A stretch of 64,000 nt of DNA from Ephemerocybe angulata (taxonomy: Eukaryota > Basidiomycota > Agaricomycetes > Agaricales > Psathyrellaceae). Position 1 is the stretch's first letter, and every line of letters begins with the position of its first letter. Shown here in pieces: positions 1 to 10,556 of this stretch. A model generated the notes under the pieces. The model was not told where the DNA came from and did no database searches. It worked only from the letters and a program-made list of their open reading frames with translations. The stretch is from positions 40,603 to 104,602 of the forward strand of contig JAACJK010000237.1 in the NCBI GenBank assembly GCA_013368325.1, read 5' to 3'. Made by a program: the position numbers and the translations under genes.

Positions 1-715
1 CTCCAGGAACTTGAGGTAGCCCCGATATGTGAGACATATGTCTTCGTTGGTAGAGATTTCAAACGCCGGGTCGAAGTTCGGCGTACTGAATATGTTGAGA
101 AGGGCCCGTCGACACTCGGTGGCGTTTGCTACGTAGGCGATTTCATCAAGTTCATCGTGACTATTGGTTCCCAACAGCTCTCCAAGTCTAGAGAACTTGA
201 TGTGATTAAATCCATTCTCCTTGGCCATGAGTCGGAGTGCCTGTCCATATGCCCATACGTCTTTGTCTGGGACGCTGAGAAGATCTAGAGAGAGAAAAGT
301 CAGAGTCAAAGGACAAACACAGGTCCAGGCGAGCGACATCAAACGCACCATTGTAGACCAAACCATCGGAGACGATGGTCAGCTCGCCGCCCGGCGGGTA
401 GACATCGGATATTGCAGCACAGAGGCCATTGAGGTGGGCTAAAGCCAACTGCTCGCCCAAGTCAGGCAGCCTTCCAAAGACCTTCGACTGGGTGTTGGGC
501 GATTTAAAGGGGAAGGCGGGGAGGCTCATCTGGACTGGTAACCCAGCTTTGACGTAGTCATAGATGTTAGCGACAAATTTCAGGCCACTTCTGCCGACAT
601 GGTGGTCCGATTTGATATTGTCGGGCTGTCCGAGCTGGTAGCGAGAGATAATGTCAAGGATAGCATAGGAACGTTGCAGAGCTTTATCAACGTCCGTGGG
701 ATGAGTTACGACCAT
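1..715 (-). CDS. Isocyanide synthase (DIT1/PvcA family), partial
   Basis: The C-terminal end runs off the left edge of the window. The minus strand reads LPAFPFKSPN, then GRLPDLGEQLALAHLNGLC, VYPPGGELTIVSDGLVYN and, after a 64-nt intron (285-348), DLLSVPDKDVWAYG. This order is the hallmark of the pyoverdine/dityrosine biosynthesis family (PvcA, yeast Dit1). Members of the family convert the amino group of Tyr, Trp or other amino acids to an isocyanide. Joining N-D across the intron keeps the frame and continues through HIKFSRLGELLG to the edge. The start at 715 (MVVTHPTDVDKALQ) is preferred because the 28 residues upstream, from 799, look non-conserved. The substrate cannot be read from the sequence. 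Family assignment is strong; the specific product is unknown. Confidence 0.85.
285..348 (-). other. Intron in isocyanide synthase gene
   Basis: Minus-strand donor GTGCGT and acceptor TCTCTAG. Removing 64 nt joins ...VYN to DLLSVPDKDV in the conserved family motif, so the boundaries are well supported. Confidence 0.85.
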
Positions 716-851
716 GATTGGGCAAATATGAGGAGTTGGGTATTTGGAAGATATACTGACAAGAAAGGCAGGGTATTTGTATGTCACATTTTTACACATT
801 TGGGAGCAGTAGCCTTTGTCGTCCTATGTTTCAGGTTCAAGTATTCGCACG

Positions 852-1088
852 ATGGCCTCGATAATCCAGCGAACCAAACTTATCACTCCGGGCCCGATTC
901 CGGAATATCAACAGGCCTTTACTCCCCCTCCTCCCCAGCCGACTCGTCGGAGGACGTCTTGGAAAGGCAGGATGTGGCGGATGAGCCAGATTGGCGAGAT
1001 AGTCCTTTTGCTTGTGCAGTTTTGGTGCAGCCTTGCAATGCTGAAGGTACCTGAGCTCAAACGGCCCAGAATGTGGAGTTTAAAATAA
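852..1088 (+). CDS. Possible small membrane protein
   Basis: A 78-codon frame starting MASIIQRTKLITPGP. It has a proline-rich stretch (TPPPPQPTRRR), a basic patch and one hydrophobic segment (IGEIVLLLVQFWCSLAML) that could be a membrane anchor. It is divergent from the isocyanide synthase gene and shares its upstream region. No family is recognised. It could equally be a chance frame or part of a spliced transcript. Confidence 0.25.
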   Translation: MASIIQRTKLITPGPIPEYQQAFTPPPPQPTRRRTSWKGRMWRMSQIGEIVLLLVQFWCSLAMLKVPELKRPRMWSLK

Positions 1089-1816
1089 GACTAAAACGCA
1101 TAGTCCAGTATGTGTACATAGAGGCCGGAAGAACCTTTACTGTAAGAGCATCTCGTTTCAGCAGTTGCGCTGAGAGGTTCCGCAGGATATCTCAACACTA
1201 TTTCGGCGCCTATTGTGACGTTTCGGCGCTTATAAGAAAGTTACCTCTCGTAATGGCAGTGAGTTTCGAGTTTCCGGATTAGACTCAAAAATTCTGGTGT
1301 CATTCTTATACCTCCAGCAAACGACGTGCAGATAGAGAGGAGATTCTCAAGATCGCGGCCGTCGAACTGTCATTACCAATGGCGGACATCTAGGCTATGT
1401 GATTTGGGTGTCTCTGCCTTGCGTCAGCGGTTTCGTGGACACAGGATGTGCATATTGTAGCTGTCTAGTCCTATCGACTGGGTCAATTGACTGGGAGAGA
1501 TAACACCCACCAGTCACCTCGACCTATAGTTGGATCATTTGTACGTGTTGCCATCAGCCATCTCATCCAATTGAGTCGAAGGGTTGACCAAAACAACACT
1601 CTCATTTCGGCAATCTGACGGATAATCAGCTAGCGGTTGTTCAGTTAATGAGACTCTTTCTCAGCTCTGATATATATCTCGCATCATATAACCTGAATTG
1701 TCGTGCAAGGTACTAAGCTCAGCAATAGATCCGAAGTAGAGACTGTTTGACCCTACTTGTTTACGCCATTTTCATGATTTGTGGACTGCGGTGAACACTA
1801 AAGTTATCCCACAAGA
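1089..1816. other. Intergenic, no gene seen
   Basis: Mixed-composition sequence. No long frame, no recognisable splice structure and no RNA gene was found. Confidence 0.5.
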
Positions 1817-1824
1817 ACCAGCTG
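1817..1824. repeat. Candidate 8-bp target-site duplication, left copy
   Basis: ACCAGCTG, repeated in direct orientation at 3296-3303 immediately outside the inverted repeats. Part of it (CAGCTG) is palindromic, so the exact terminus is ambiguous by a few bases. Confidence 0.55.
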
Positions 1825-3295
1825 GAATGATCCATCAGAATCGACAAAGTACCGATTGTGACGTATCCAATCCTCTAATTAGCGCATTTTCCCCCGTGAT
1901 GCATCACCCATATCCCCCCCTCTGCCACCTCGAGCTCCCTCATTTCGTGATGCATCATGTAGGTTGTGCCTCTACTTCCGCGCGACCCCGTATCACTTTT
2001 ACAGAACCTTCCAATCAAAAATACCTCTCCTGTCCATTTCGCGCCTCGCTGCCTCAATGGTGTGGCCACAAATTAAAAGCATACTAATAAGTGGGATCGA
2101 GCCTCGAGTGGCGCGGTAAGCGCCCGCGTAAGCGGGCGTTGTTAGGCTTAGGGTTTGGGTTTGGTTAGTCGTTAAACCAGGGATATATTTCTGTAAAGTA
2201 TGGCCCTCTGGGCATCCCTGGACACTTCCATCTACCCCAAGCTAATTGCAAAATCCCCGACTACTATGGTAACACTGTATCGACCTTCACCCGAAACGGG
2301 GCGCTTGGGCTCGCATCCGATTTGGCATCTGTTCCTTATGAACGCACATCAGCCCAACATGAATCTCTCTAAGTCGCCTGAAGTATAGTTTTGGTACTTT
2401 TGCTTGTATTATGGTCAATGAATCAGTACTATGAATTGGGTGAATTGGGAGGTTTCCCTTTTTGTTCACCACTGAGTCGCCGAATAGGCATGAGTCCAAA
2501 TCTAGGCTGAGCCCACTTGAATCCGATGTCCCCGGGTGAAGCATATTCCACTATCCTTTTTAATCCTGATGCTTCTTCAACTGATCTTTATCCACCTCTC
2601 TACGCTCGCATGACATCAGACGATTCATGGGAGCACCGTATAAAGAGGGAGCGGGACCACGGCTTACCAGGCAAGGCGTCCTTGCCTCCACGGCCACCTT
2701 TCCTAGGAGAGGTACACGCCAAGTCTATATTCATATTGTAAGTTTTTTGGCCTATGTAGGCGGCGTCTACGCCTTAGTGTACATACGTTGGCTCGGTCTA
2801 GACTTGGCGTATCAAGCAACTGGGCCACTCTGTGATTTGCGACCTCGCGTAGGGACGTGCACAAAACACCCAATACGCTCGCAAAAACGCGCACAAGACG
2901 CCCAATACGCTGACAAGACGCGCAAGGACGCGCCCAAAGCGCCCACAAGACGCACAACGACGCGCACAAGGCGCCCACCCAAGCACGCCCAGTACGCTCA
3001 CCCCCAATGCGATCAAATAACTACTTATTAGGAAGGAGATTTCCTTTTAGGGACTGTTTTTGCAGGGGTCCAGGAGTACAAACCTTTCCACTTTTTCAAA
3101 GTGTCCAGGAAAAGTCCTTCGAAAGTTCGCGGTTCGTGATGTATCACGAAATAAGCGCGCCGGGGGCGAGCGAGTGTTTCCTGTTTTGGCACCTTAGGTT
3201 AGCCTTGTTCGTGATGCATCATGGGGGAAAACACGATAATTAGAGGCTTAGATACATCACGACCCATCGGTACTTTGTCGATTCTGATGGACAAT
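1825..3295. mobile_element. Non-autonomous TIR DNA transposon (1.47 kb)
   Basis: Positions 1831-1856 and 3266-3291 are a perfect 26-bp inverted repeat beginning TCCATCAGAATCG. Similarity continues more loosely for at least 80 bp on each side, including CCCCC-TGATGCATCA-type blocks near 1893-1908 and 3212-3226. The ends are flanked by the 8-bp direct repeat ACCAGCTG (1817-1824 and 3296-3303). An 8-bp duplication fits hAT; long imperfect TIRs also fit Mutator-like elements. No transposase is present inside, so mobility would need an enzyme in trans. The superfamily is uncertain. Confidence 0.7.
2866..3005 (+). repeat. Short GC-rich tandem repeats inside the TIR element
   Basis: A degenerate run of units such as ACAAGACGCCCAATACGCT and ACGCGCACAAG with a period of roughly 20-30 bp. 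It creates open frames (for example 2627-3031) with no protein-like composition. Confidence 0.6.
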
Positions 3296-3303
3296 ACCAG
3301 CTG

Positions 3304-3554
3304 ACTCGCCTGCGTTTGAGTCTGCCAACTACGATGAAGGATGGATGGATTGAATCATAAGAGCGGTGAAACGGGGCACGAGGATGAAACCTGGTATTGA
3401 CAGGGAGAAGCATACCGCAAGAAAACAGTTTCAGTCACAAGATGGCTCAGCCTTCCTAGGTGGATTATCGAATTTCAAAAACGCATGATCTAAGATGGTC
3501 AACTAGATAAACGACACGGACGTATAACAGTTTAGACAAACAAAACGCAGTAGA
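3304..3554. other. Downstream region of CFT1, no gene seen
   Basis: About 250 bp between the transposon and the CFT1 stop codon. It should hold the CFT1 3' UTR on the minus strand. No other feature was recognised. Confidence 0.4.
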
Positions 3555-6500
3555 TTACCACGGGCCAGACAAAGCTATCCAATCCCTCAACACAGTTTGC
3601 CTCTCCGTCCCAATCTGTTGGGTCATCTCGTTTTGGGTTGCGATGGGCAATGCCTCATAGTGCGCCAACAAATTCCCATCCAAGATGCCCTTCAACAACG
3701 GCTTCGAGTTGAACTCATTTTTAACGATCCTACATAACAAAACGTTTCGGTCAGTGGTTAATATTAGATGCAGCACGCCGAGGTACGTACCGGAAGGCTT
3801 TGGGATTTAAAGCAGCGGTATGTTGCACGTTCCTAGTCATCTGCCCTTGGAGGAGCTGCAGCCTCTTGAACGCGGCCTCTTCCACGGGCGTCAGCGAGAA
3901 TAACGATCCATCAGTGGCCCCATGTAGTAACTTTGACTGTGGAATCGAAGGATCGTCCTTGTTCCTCTTCGCAATGACTGTGCTCGTCCGGTATTCGACC
4001 TGCCCGTGGAACTCCGTGCGCAGCAGAAGATGTTTCCCATCTCTAGAATCGGGGTCTAGACAAAGCGCCGCACGATAACCATTTGAGGACGATTAGGGTT
4101 AAACCGAATTCCATGTCGAATGGAGATAATGACGCACCTTGGGGGTTGTGTTGGTATACCCGAATGATTCCCTCTTCATCCCCAGTGACGATCGAAAGCT
4201 CTCCATCATCAGTAAAGAAGAAGTCTGCGCTCGTAACACAGTGATGCTCAACATCCTTCGCCAATAGCACCAGCTTATACGGGTCTTCCTATGGAAGGCA
4301 ATCGAAACATGCGTTAGTGAAAGAATGGATAAACATGTAGCACCTCCAGCGCCACCGAGGCCCGTCCGATCGAAACGAAGAACTCCCTCGATTCGGAAAC
4401 AGGAGCACAAACATTGTTCCTATCCTTTTCCGACGACGGGGCGGATAGTGTGGCAGTGGAAGGTATCAAACAAGGAAGATTCGTACCTGAAACGCAACAA
4501 ACATAACGCTCTTCACAGCGTCACCAACGAGGAGGAGGTTCTTCAAAGACCGTAGAGAAGTCACGTATATCCCCACATCGATAAACGCGACGCCCACGAG
4601 GCGTTCGTCGGAATCGAAAGCTCTCACGAAGATCTGAAGTGGGGTGTGATAAGAGGATGCATAAGCAAAGGCTCAAGTGATCGAACGAAACGAAGGAAAG
4701 TGTGCAACAAACACCTCGGAAGACCGGGGGCACTTCAGCGGGTGGCAAAGTTGCCTCGTGCCGTAGCAGACCCAGTGAACGAGGGCAAAGCTCAGCTGCA
4801 CCGAAGTCCAGGTCCGTATGGCGAAGACGAACAAAGCAAGAACGATAAAGTAAGGACACGCACCTTCTGTCCCATGGAGGAAACGAGATATCCTTGGAAC
4901 CCACAAACCGCGGTTACGGGCCCCTTTGCATCATCCCGGCAGCGCAGACGCAGCTTGTACCACCGCGTAGGCGCAATCGCCGCATCTGGCACAACCTCCA
5001 CGATCTCGAAGATATACGCCTAAGTCAAGATTAGTAAGTGATTTGTCCAAAGAGTGTGAAGGAGCAAGCTATGAAAGAAGTAAAGGAAGAGGCTATAGCT
5101 AGAAAAAGCTAGCCACCTCTCGATGATGAAAGCGACGAGGCACAAGATACCAATCAAGAATAGCATCATCCATTCCATCCCATTTCGGGAAGGAGGGCGA
5201 TTGCAATAGGATGGCGTGTCCGGAAGTAGATTATGAGACGTACCGCGCCTTTGACCGCCAAATCCTCCCCACGGTCGATCGTGGTTCCCACTGCTATGAA
5301 GTCCTTAATGCCAGTTTCAGTGGCCGCCGTCTCCAAAGTCACGATCGCAATGTCGTTAATGTACTCATTGCTCGCGAACTCGAAGCTACAGCACAACACC
5401 CTCAGTCAATTCGCTCAGACATATCAGCAGAGGGGAACGACGCACCCATCCATAGTCACCCAACTGTCCGGCGAGATGAGCTCCAAAGCCGACGTGTCCG
5501 AAGTGGGGTCTGACACGTTGGGCGCTGCGGAAGAGAGACATCGAGGCGAAGGTTTAGCTTAGTCAATCCACAGTACGAAGGGAAAAGCGAGGTACTGACC
5601 ATCGGGTTCCCAAATCCGATTCCCATCCTCGTCATACGACGCAAACTTGGCCTGGTTGCAGCTAGCGGCCACGACAAGGCACGTCGACGGATCGAACACC
5701 ACGTTGGAGTATGATCGGCCGCGAGGCACGGAGCGCGAGGGTAGCGGGTAATCATAGCTAAAGTCGGGCAGCCATTCTAGGAGTCTTGGGCCCTAATAGC
5801 GCCAGAAAAGGAATGTGCGTTAGTCTTTACTCTGAATAGAAGGCACCACAAAACGGGAAGTACTAAGAAGGCAAAACGCAGAGAACGAAAAAGACGGGGT
5901 TGTGGATAGGGCGGTAATAGAGAAAGGGACGGCCACTCACATCTTCGGTATACATTAGGAAGTCTCCTCTTTCCCACATAGAGCAAGCCGTGAACGCATT
6001 AACAACTGCATGTCCGCTCGGGAATATCTTGACTCCTCCCCTGTCCGTGCCAAATATCCAATTCGGCCTATCACCCGTAAGGAATACTCCGCAGTAGCCT
6101 GCCCCGGTGGGTGCTGTAGTGGAGAAGGGAACGAATACTCTCGGAATCTTCTTATGCTCGGCCAAAACCCCGCTCACTTCCTCCTCCGGCCTCGAGATCT
6201 CGAAGGCAATCGAAGCGGCCTTGACAAATTTGATATCCAGATGCGAAGGGCGGCGTGCTTCAGGGCCGGTCGTGGGGTCGACCTGGCCGAGGGGCATGGC
6301 TTGGTAAACGGAGAGCTGTCCCGATCGTAGGAAAACCTAAAAATAGATTGAGCGTCAAATAAAGTCCATATCTAAGTGGGTGGACCGTACGCAGAGGTGG
6401 GGCTTCACATCGCCCTCACCCAGTGGTGCTAGAACGATCTGTTCAACGTCAAACTCCTGGGGCTTTCGCGGCGGGTCAAGAGGCAACGACAGTGCCGGCG

Positions 6501-9500
6501 GGTCGTGCGAGTCCACCAGAACGTTGTGCAACGAAGAGATCCCGTCGCTCGAGAAAGCCAGCGCCAACTTGGGAAGCGTCCAGATCTATTCAACGCCAAT
6601 CACCCGGGCAGTCAATGATTAAGCTCGCGAATAAGCTTAAAAGCTAAGAAGGACTGACCTCGAGAATACCCTGTGGACGAACAAGAACCAGCCACTGAGC
6701 TTTATTTCCCCCGCCAAGAACAGTCTGAAGTGTGGCTGTAGCTACGTCCCCTCCCGGCGCCAAGTTCTGATAATGCGATTCAAAGAGCCCCGATGTGTCC
6801 GTGAAGAAGCAGCCAGCGAGATACTTCGAAGATTTCTCCCCCATAGGCGACATATCCTTTCTCCTGATCTTCCCCCGCTCGGTCTCACCGATGAAGAGCC
6901 CCAGGGAATCGTCCTCGCGCATGATGAGGACGAATGGGTCGGAGATGCTGCATGCTCGAATCTTGGGTCGAGGCAACTTGCCATCCATGTCCAGGATCGT
7001 CTGGCGTTCAGTACCATCTTGAGTAGGGTAGTGAGTTAGTTGTGCTGATAGATATATTGGAGGAGAGGCGGGGCACGTACCAGGTTCCAATACCTTGATC
7101 GCATTCGTCATAACGACAAGGATCGCCGTCCGCTGGAAGAAAGCTGCGGCGCCTACCATCGTTCCCGGCACCCTTGTCGTAAAGTTGATATCGCTCTTTC
7201 CACTGTTACTCTTCGTTGCGATCTACAAAGTCATTCGTCAGCCCACTCCACCCCGCGCTTTAGCGTAGACAACGAACCCTGCTTAAGCCCGGACTCGGGT
7301 TGGCATCGGTACTCAGGATGCATGTATCTCCCTCCTTGCCGGCATTGAATGGATTAACTCCTCGCTCTACGCTCACTCCCCCTGGACCCTTCGTGCTCTG
7401 TCTGATCGGCAAGCTCCAAAGACCCCTCGTTCCTCCCAGGGCGAGCAACTTCTTCTTGGTGCGGACGGGGAGATCTCGTTGGAAGAGGGTGAATCCACCA
7501 ACGATTCCTGATCCGGTGGCAGTGACGAGCTCAGGGACGGGCTTATCCTACGCAAAAAGTAAGGGGAATGCGAGAGTGAGAGGGAGAGGCGACTTACGCC
7601 TTCGCTTGTCAGAGAGAAGGTCATTCCTGAAATCGGACCATACGCGGGGAGATGATCTTTCAGAGAAAGGTGGAGGACACTCCTCATCTTCTTCGGTGCC
7701 ACCGCCGTCTCTGTCGTCGTAGATTCCACAGGCTTAGATGGTCCATACAGGTCTATCACACTATCGTAAGTACACGATCTCAAGATACCTAATGCTGAAC
7801 AAGACTCACCATCGTCATCATCATACAGGTCGTCGTCCATATCCCAATCCTGCTGCCCCTTGGTATCGACAACAGCCGTTCCCTGGCCTTCCTCCTCTTC
7901 TGGGACCTCCTCCTCCACCCAGTTGGCTTTCAGCAGCACACTCGGCCCCACAGTACTCCCTATGAACACATGCCCGTCGCCCAGTCCCTTAACTACAGCC
8001 GGTACCGCCGTTTGCGCCAACGGGGCACCAAGCGTCAGACGAGTCACTGTCTTCCCCTCTGCACCAATCTCCACCGGATACAAGTTCCCGTCTTTCAGAA
8101 TCAGGAATAACGTCTTGTCATCGACAAAAATCGCGCGCGAACCCTCAAGCTTGAGGTCAACGGTAGGCTCTGGACCCATTGGCAGGTCGGTCGTGCGGGC
8201 GGCCCAACCGTTCACGGGGAGCGCGATACGCCTGCTCGACTGGTCGATATACAGGAGTGAGTTGGTGCATACGATGATGACTCCCATAAAGACTTCCGTG
8301 CAAGGGACCAGATACAGAGCGTCGTATGGGAGGCCCTCAACGGACGTGATGATTGGGTAGCTCTGGAGCGAGATGTCGAGAGTGAAGATGATGAGCTTTG
8401 TTGTATCTTTGTATTCCTTGAGCCGCCTTGGGAGCATCAGTACCTCGAGTCACTAGGAATCAGATATAACATACCCCGTCCATGTCTGCTCAGTCTGGTA
8501 TAGCACAGCGAGAGTGGGGTTGTTGAATCCGGGAAGGAAGGAGAAGTCGACCACGGTATGGATAGCTTCGTCGACTTGTGACGCGAGGTTGAGGATGAAG
8601 CTCGGGGAATACGGGACGTCGCGCGTTGTTGAGTCCTGGTCCATCACGTCCAGCTCGGCTTGGGATTGGTAGAAAGGAAGGATGGCGATGGAATGGTTCG
8701 GTAAACCGAGGGCTGCGCAGCGCGATAGTGGGTCAGCGCGAAGTTCGCTTCGGAATAGTGGGGCGGTGAGCGACATCTAAGATGTAGTCAGCAAGAAATT
8801 CGCGTAGAAAAGTACTCATGGTCATCAGACGCCCAATGTCAGAGGTAATTGGATGGTTTTTCCGCCATTCCTTGAACCTCTTAGTTCAAGAAGGCTTCTG
8901 GGTTCCCAGAGAGACCTTAATGTCCGAAGAGTTGAGAAATAAAGGACTCACCAGTTGCGGTGCTCGTTCATATGTATGAATCGAAACTGGGACCAGGTCG
9001 TGGACTGCGTCTGACCATTCCAGCAGAGCAATCTACCTATTGTTAGAACGGTATAGCCCTAGCAGGTGAAGCATACCTTGGCATCCTTGAACGAGACCAG
9101 CAGCCGGTCGAGCTTGTCTTCGAGGGAAGATATAATCTTTACACCTTCGATCCCAGTCACAATCCCGTGAAGCTTGTGCTCTCGAACAAAGTATATCCGC
9201 GTCACAGTGGGCTGTTGAACGTCGGTCTTTTGGATCGTCTATTGTCCAGTCTATAAGTATAATAACAGAGCATTACAACTATATACGCACTTTTGAAACA
9301 CTGATAAAGCCGTCTCCCTGGGTGTCCATTTCAACTTCTCCTTCTACCGCTTCCGTTCCTTTTCGAACATGGGCTCGCTTTTCCCGTTCTTCCTCGACTG
9401 ATGCTTGTATTGGGCTCGGTTCTTCTCTAACTTCGAATATTCGTAGAAGATTCGACCTGGCGACGACGAGGTTGCACAGTACGCGGGATACAAATTCAAG

Positions 9501-9599
9501 TCGCGGACTCAATTCCTTCGTGACGGTCGGTATAAGCCTCAGGCTCGCAGCGAACTCGATGCCACTTGGAGGCAGGACATCCTGTCGCACTGCCTGCAT
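3555..9599 (-). CDS. CFT1: Cleavage and polyadenylation factor subunit Cft1 (CPSF160)
   Basis: This is the largest subunit of the nuclear mRNA 3'-end cleavage and polyadenylation complex. It is a scaffold of WD/beta-propellers that helps recognise the poly(A) signal. The start at 9599 gives MQAVRQDVLPPSGIEF, and NLVVARSNLLRIFEVR follows as in other Cft1 proteins. Further exons read REHKLHGIVTGIEGVK, DRLLVSFKDAKIALLEWSD and VSIHTYERAPQL (about 8.9-9.2 kb), then a long exon near 7.37-8.44 kb with CTNSLLYIDQSSRR. Later come GDRPNWIFGTDRGGVKIFPS, RSVPRGRSYSNVVFDPST and the C-terminal CPSF_A end LKGILDGNLLAHYEALP. About a dozen introns interrupt it. The 6 kb span fits the usual 1,400-1,500 residues. 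No disabling change was noticed; not every exon joint was checked. Confidence 0.9.
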
Positions 9600-10556
9600 G
9601 TTGTTCGAGAAAATGTGGAGAAGTGGCTTGTCGTCGTTGTCGACGATGAGCAGGACAAAGCGAACGATGAGCAAGAGCCATTTCACGGCGAGCTCGGCCC
9701 TTCCGCCGCTGCTCATGTTTCGTGGGAATATCTGGCGCCGACGGCCGGCGCCGATCATTCGGATGAATGCCGGTCAATGCCGGGCGCTCCCGGTTTGCCT
9801 CAAGGCTCATTGTCTCTTCCTTCTCGACGGCCAGGTTCTCGACGCCTCCATTCATTATCGAATCATCCCGGACCAGGAGAACGGAAATTTCTGAACGAAT
9901 GATAAGGCAGCAGGAGGTGCACAGCTGGGCTCATATGACAAGCCTTCCGAGTGCCGTATAATGGATATAATTGACGACAATTTACACCGACAACCCGGCT
10001 TTCTGGACTGGTTCACGAAAACGAGGCTCGATGTTCGGAATGAATCCCTGACCTAACGCTGAGCCTCACGCCAGGAATTACTTCCCTCGTGCACAGTTTC
10101 ACCGGTACATACTCCATTCTTCTCTACCCCCAAGTACCGACTTTACTTATGGACAAACGTTAGTTTGTAGCCGTGAAACTCATTGTTTGGAATGGGCGTT
10201 AAACAATCGACCAACCAGAGTGTGTAAAGGTCGATCAGATCTACGTCTGGGTGCTTTATTCCATTGGCAGCAGGATGTCGGTCTGCGGTTTGAGTCGAGT
10301 TCAAGTGCCACCGCGTGTCACGCCCCCACCTCGAGTTCTACTCATGGCAATCTTGAACCGAAGATCTGGGTATCGGAGCTGCTGCAAAACAGGGGAGCTG
10401 TATGCCGGCGTGGTCGAGGTACCCGGTATATATGACGCTCTCTTATCCTCCTTTCCTCCAAGGTCGCCCAACCACCTAATGACTCTTTGCCGTCTTCCTT
10501 GACTATAACCTCTCATTACCCCTCTACGCTTTGATAGTGCATAACGCGAACTCAGG
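9600..10556. promoter_or_regulatory. Divergent promoter region between CFT1 and a Ser/Pro-rich gene
   Basis: About 950 bp separate two divergently transcribed starts (9599 minus, 10557 plus). Open frames here are antisense or out-of-frame extensions of CFT1 codon bias. The stretch just before 10557 is pyrimidine-rich (CCTCTCATTACCCCTCTACG), as is common before fungal start codons. No clear TATA box was seen. Confidence 0.45.

Noticed and set aside
2627..3031. 134-codon frame
   Set aside because: Produced by GC-rich tandem repeats inside the TIR element; composition is not protein-like.
9496..9902. Frames upstream of and antisense to CFT1
   Set aside because: Out-of-frame or antisense to the conserved Cft1 N-terminus; no family resemblance.
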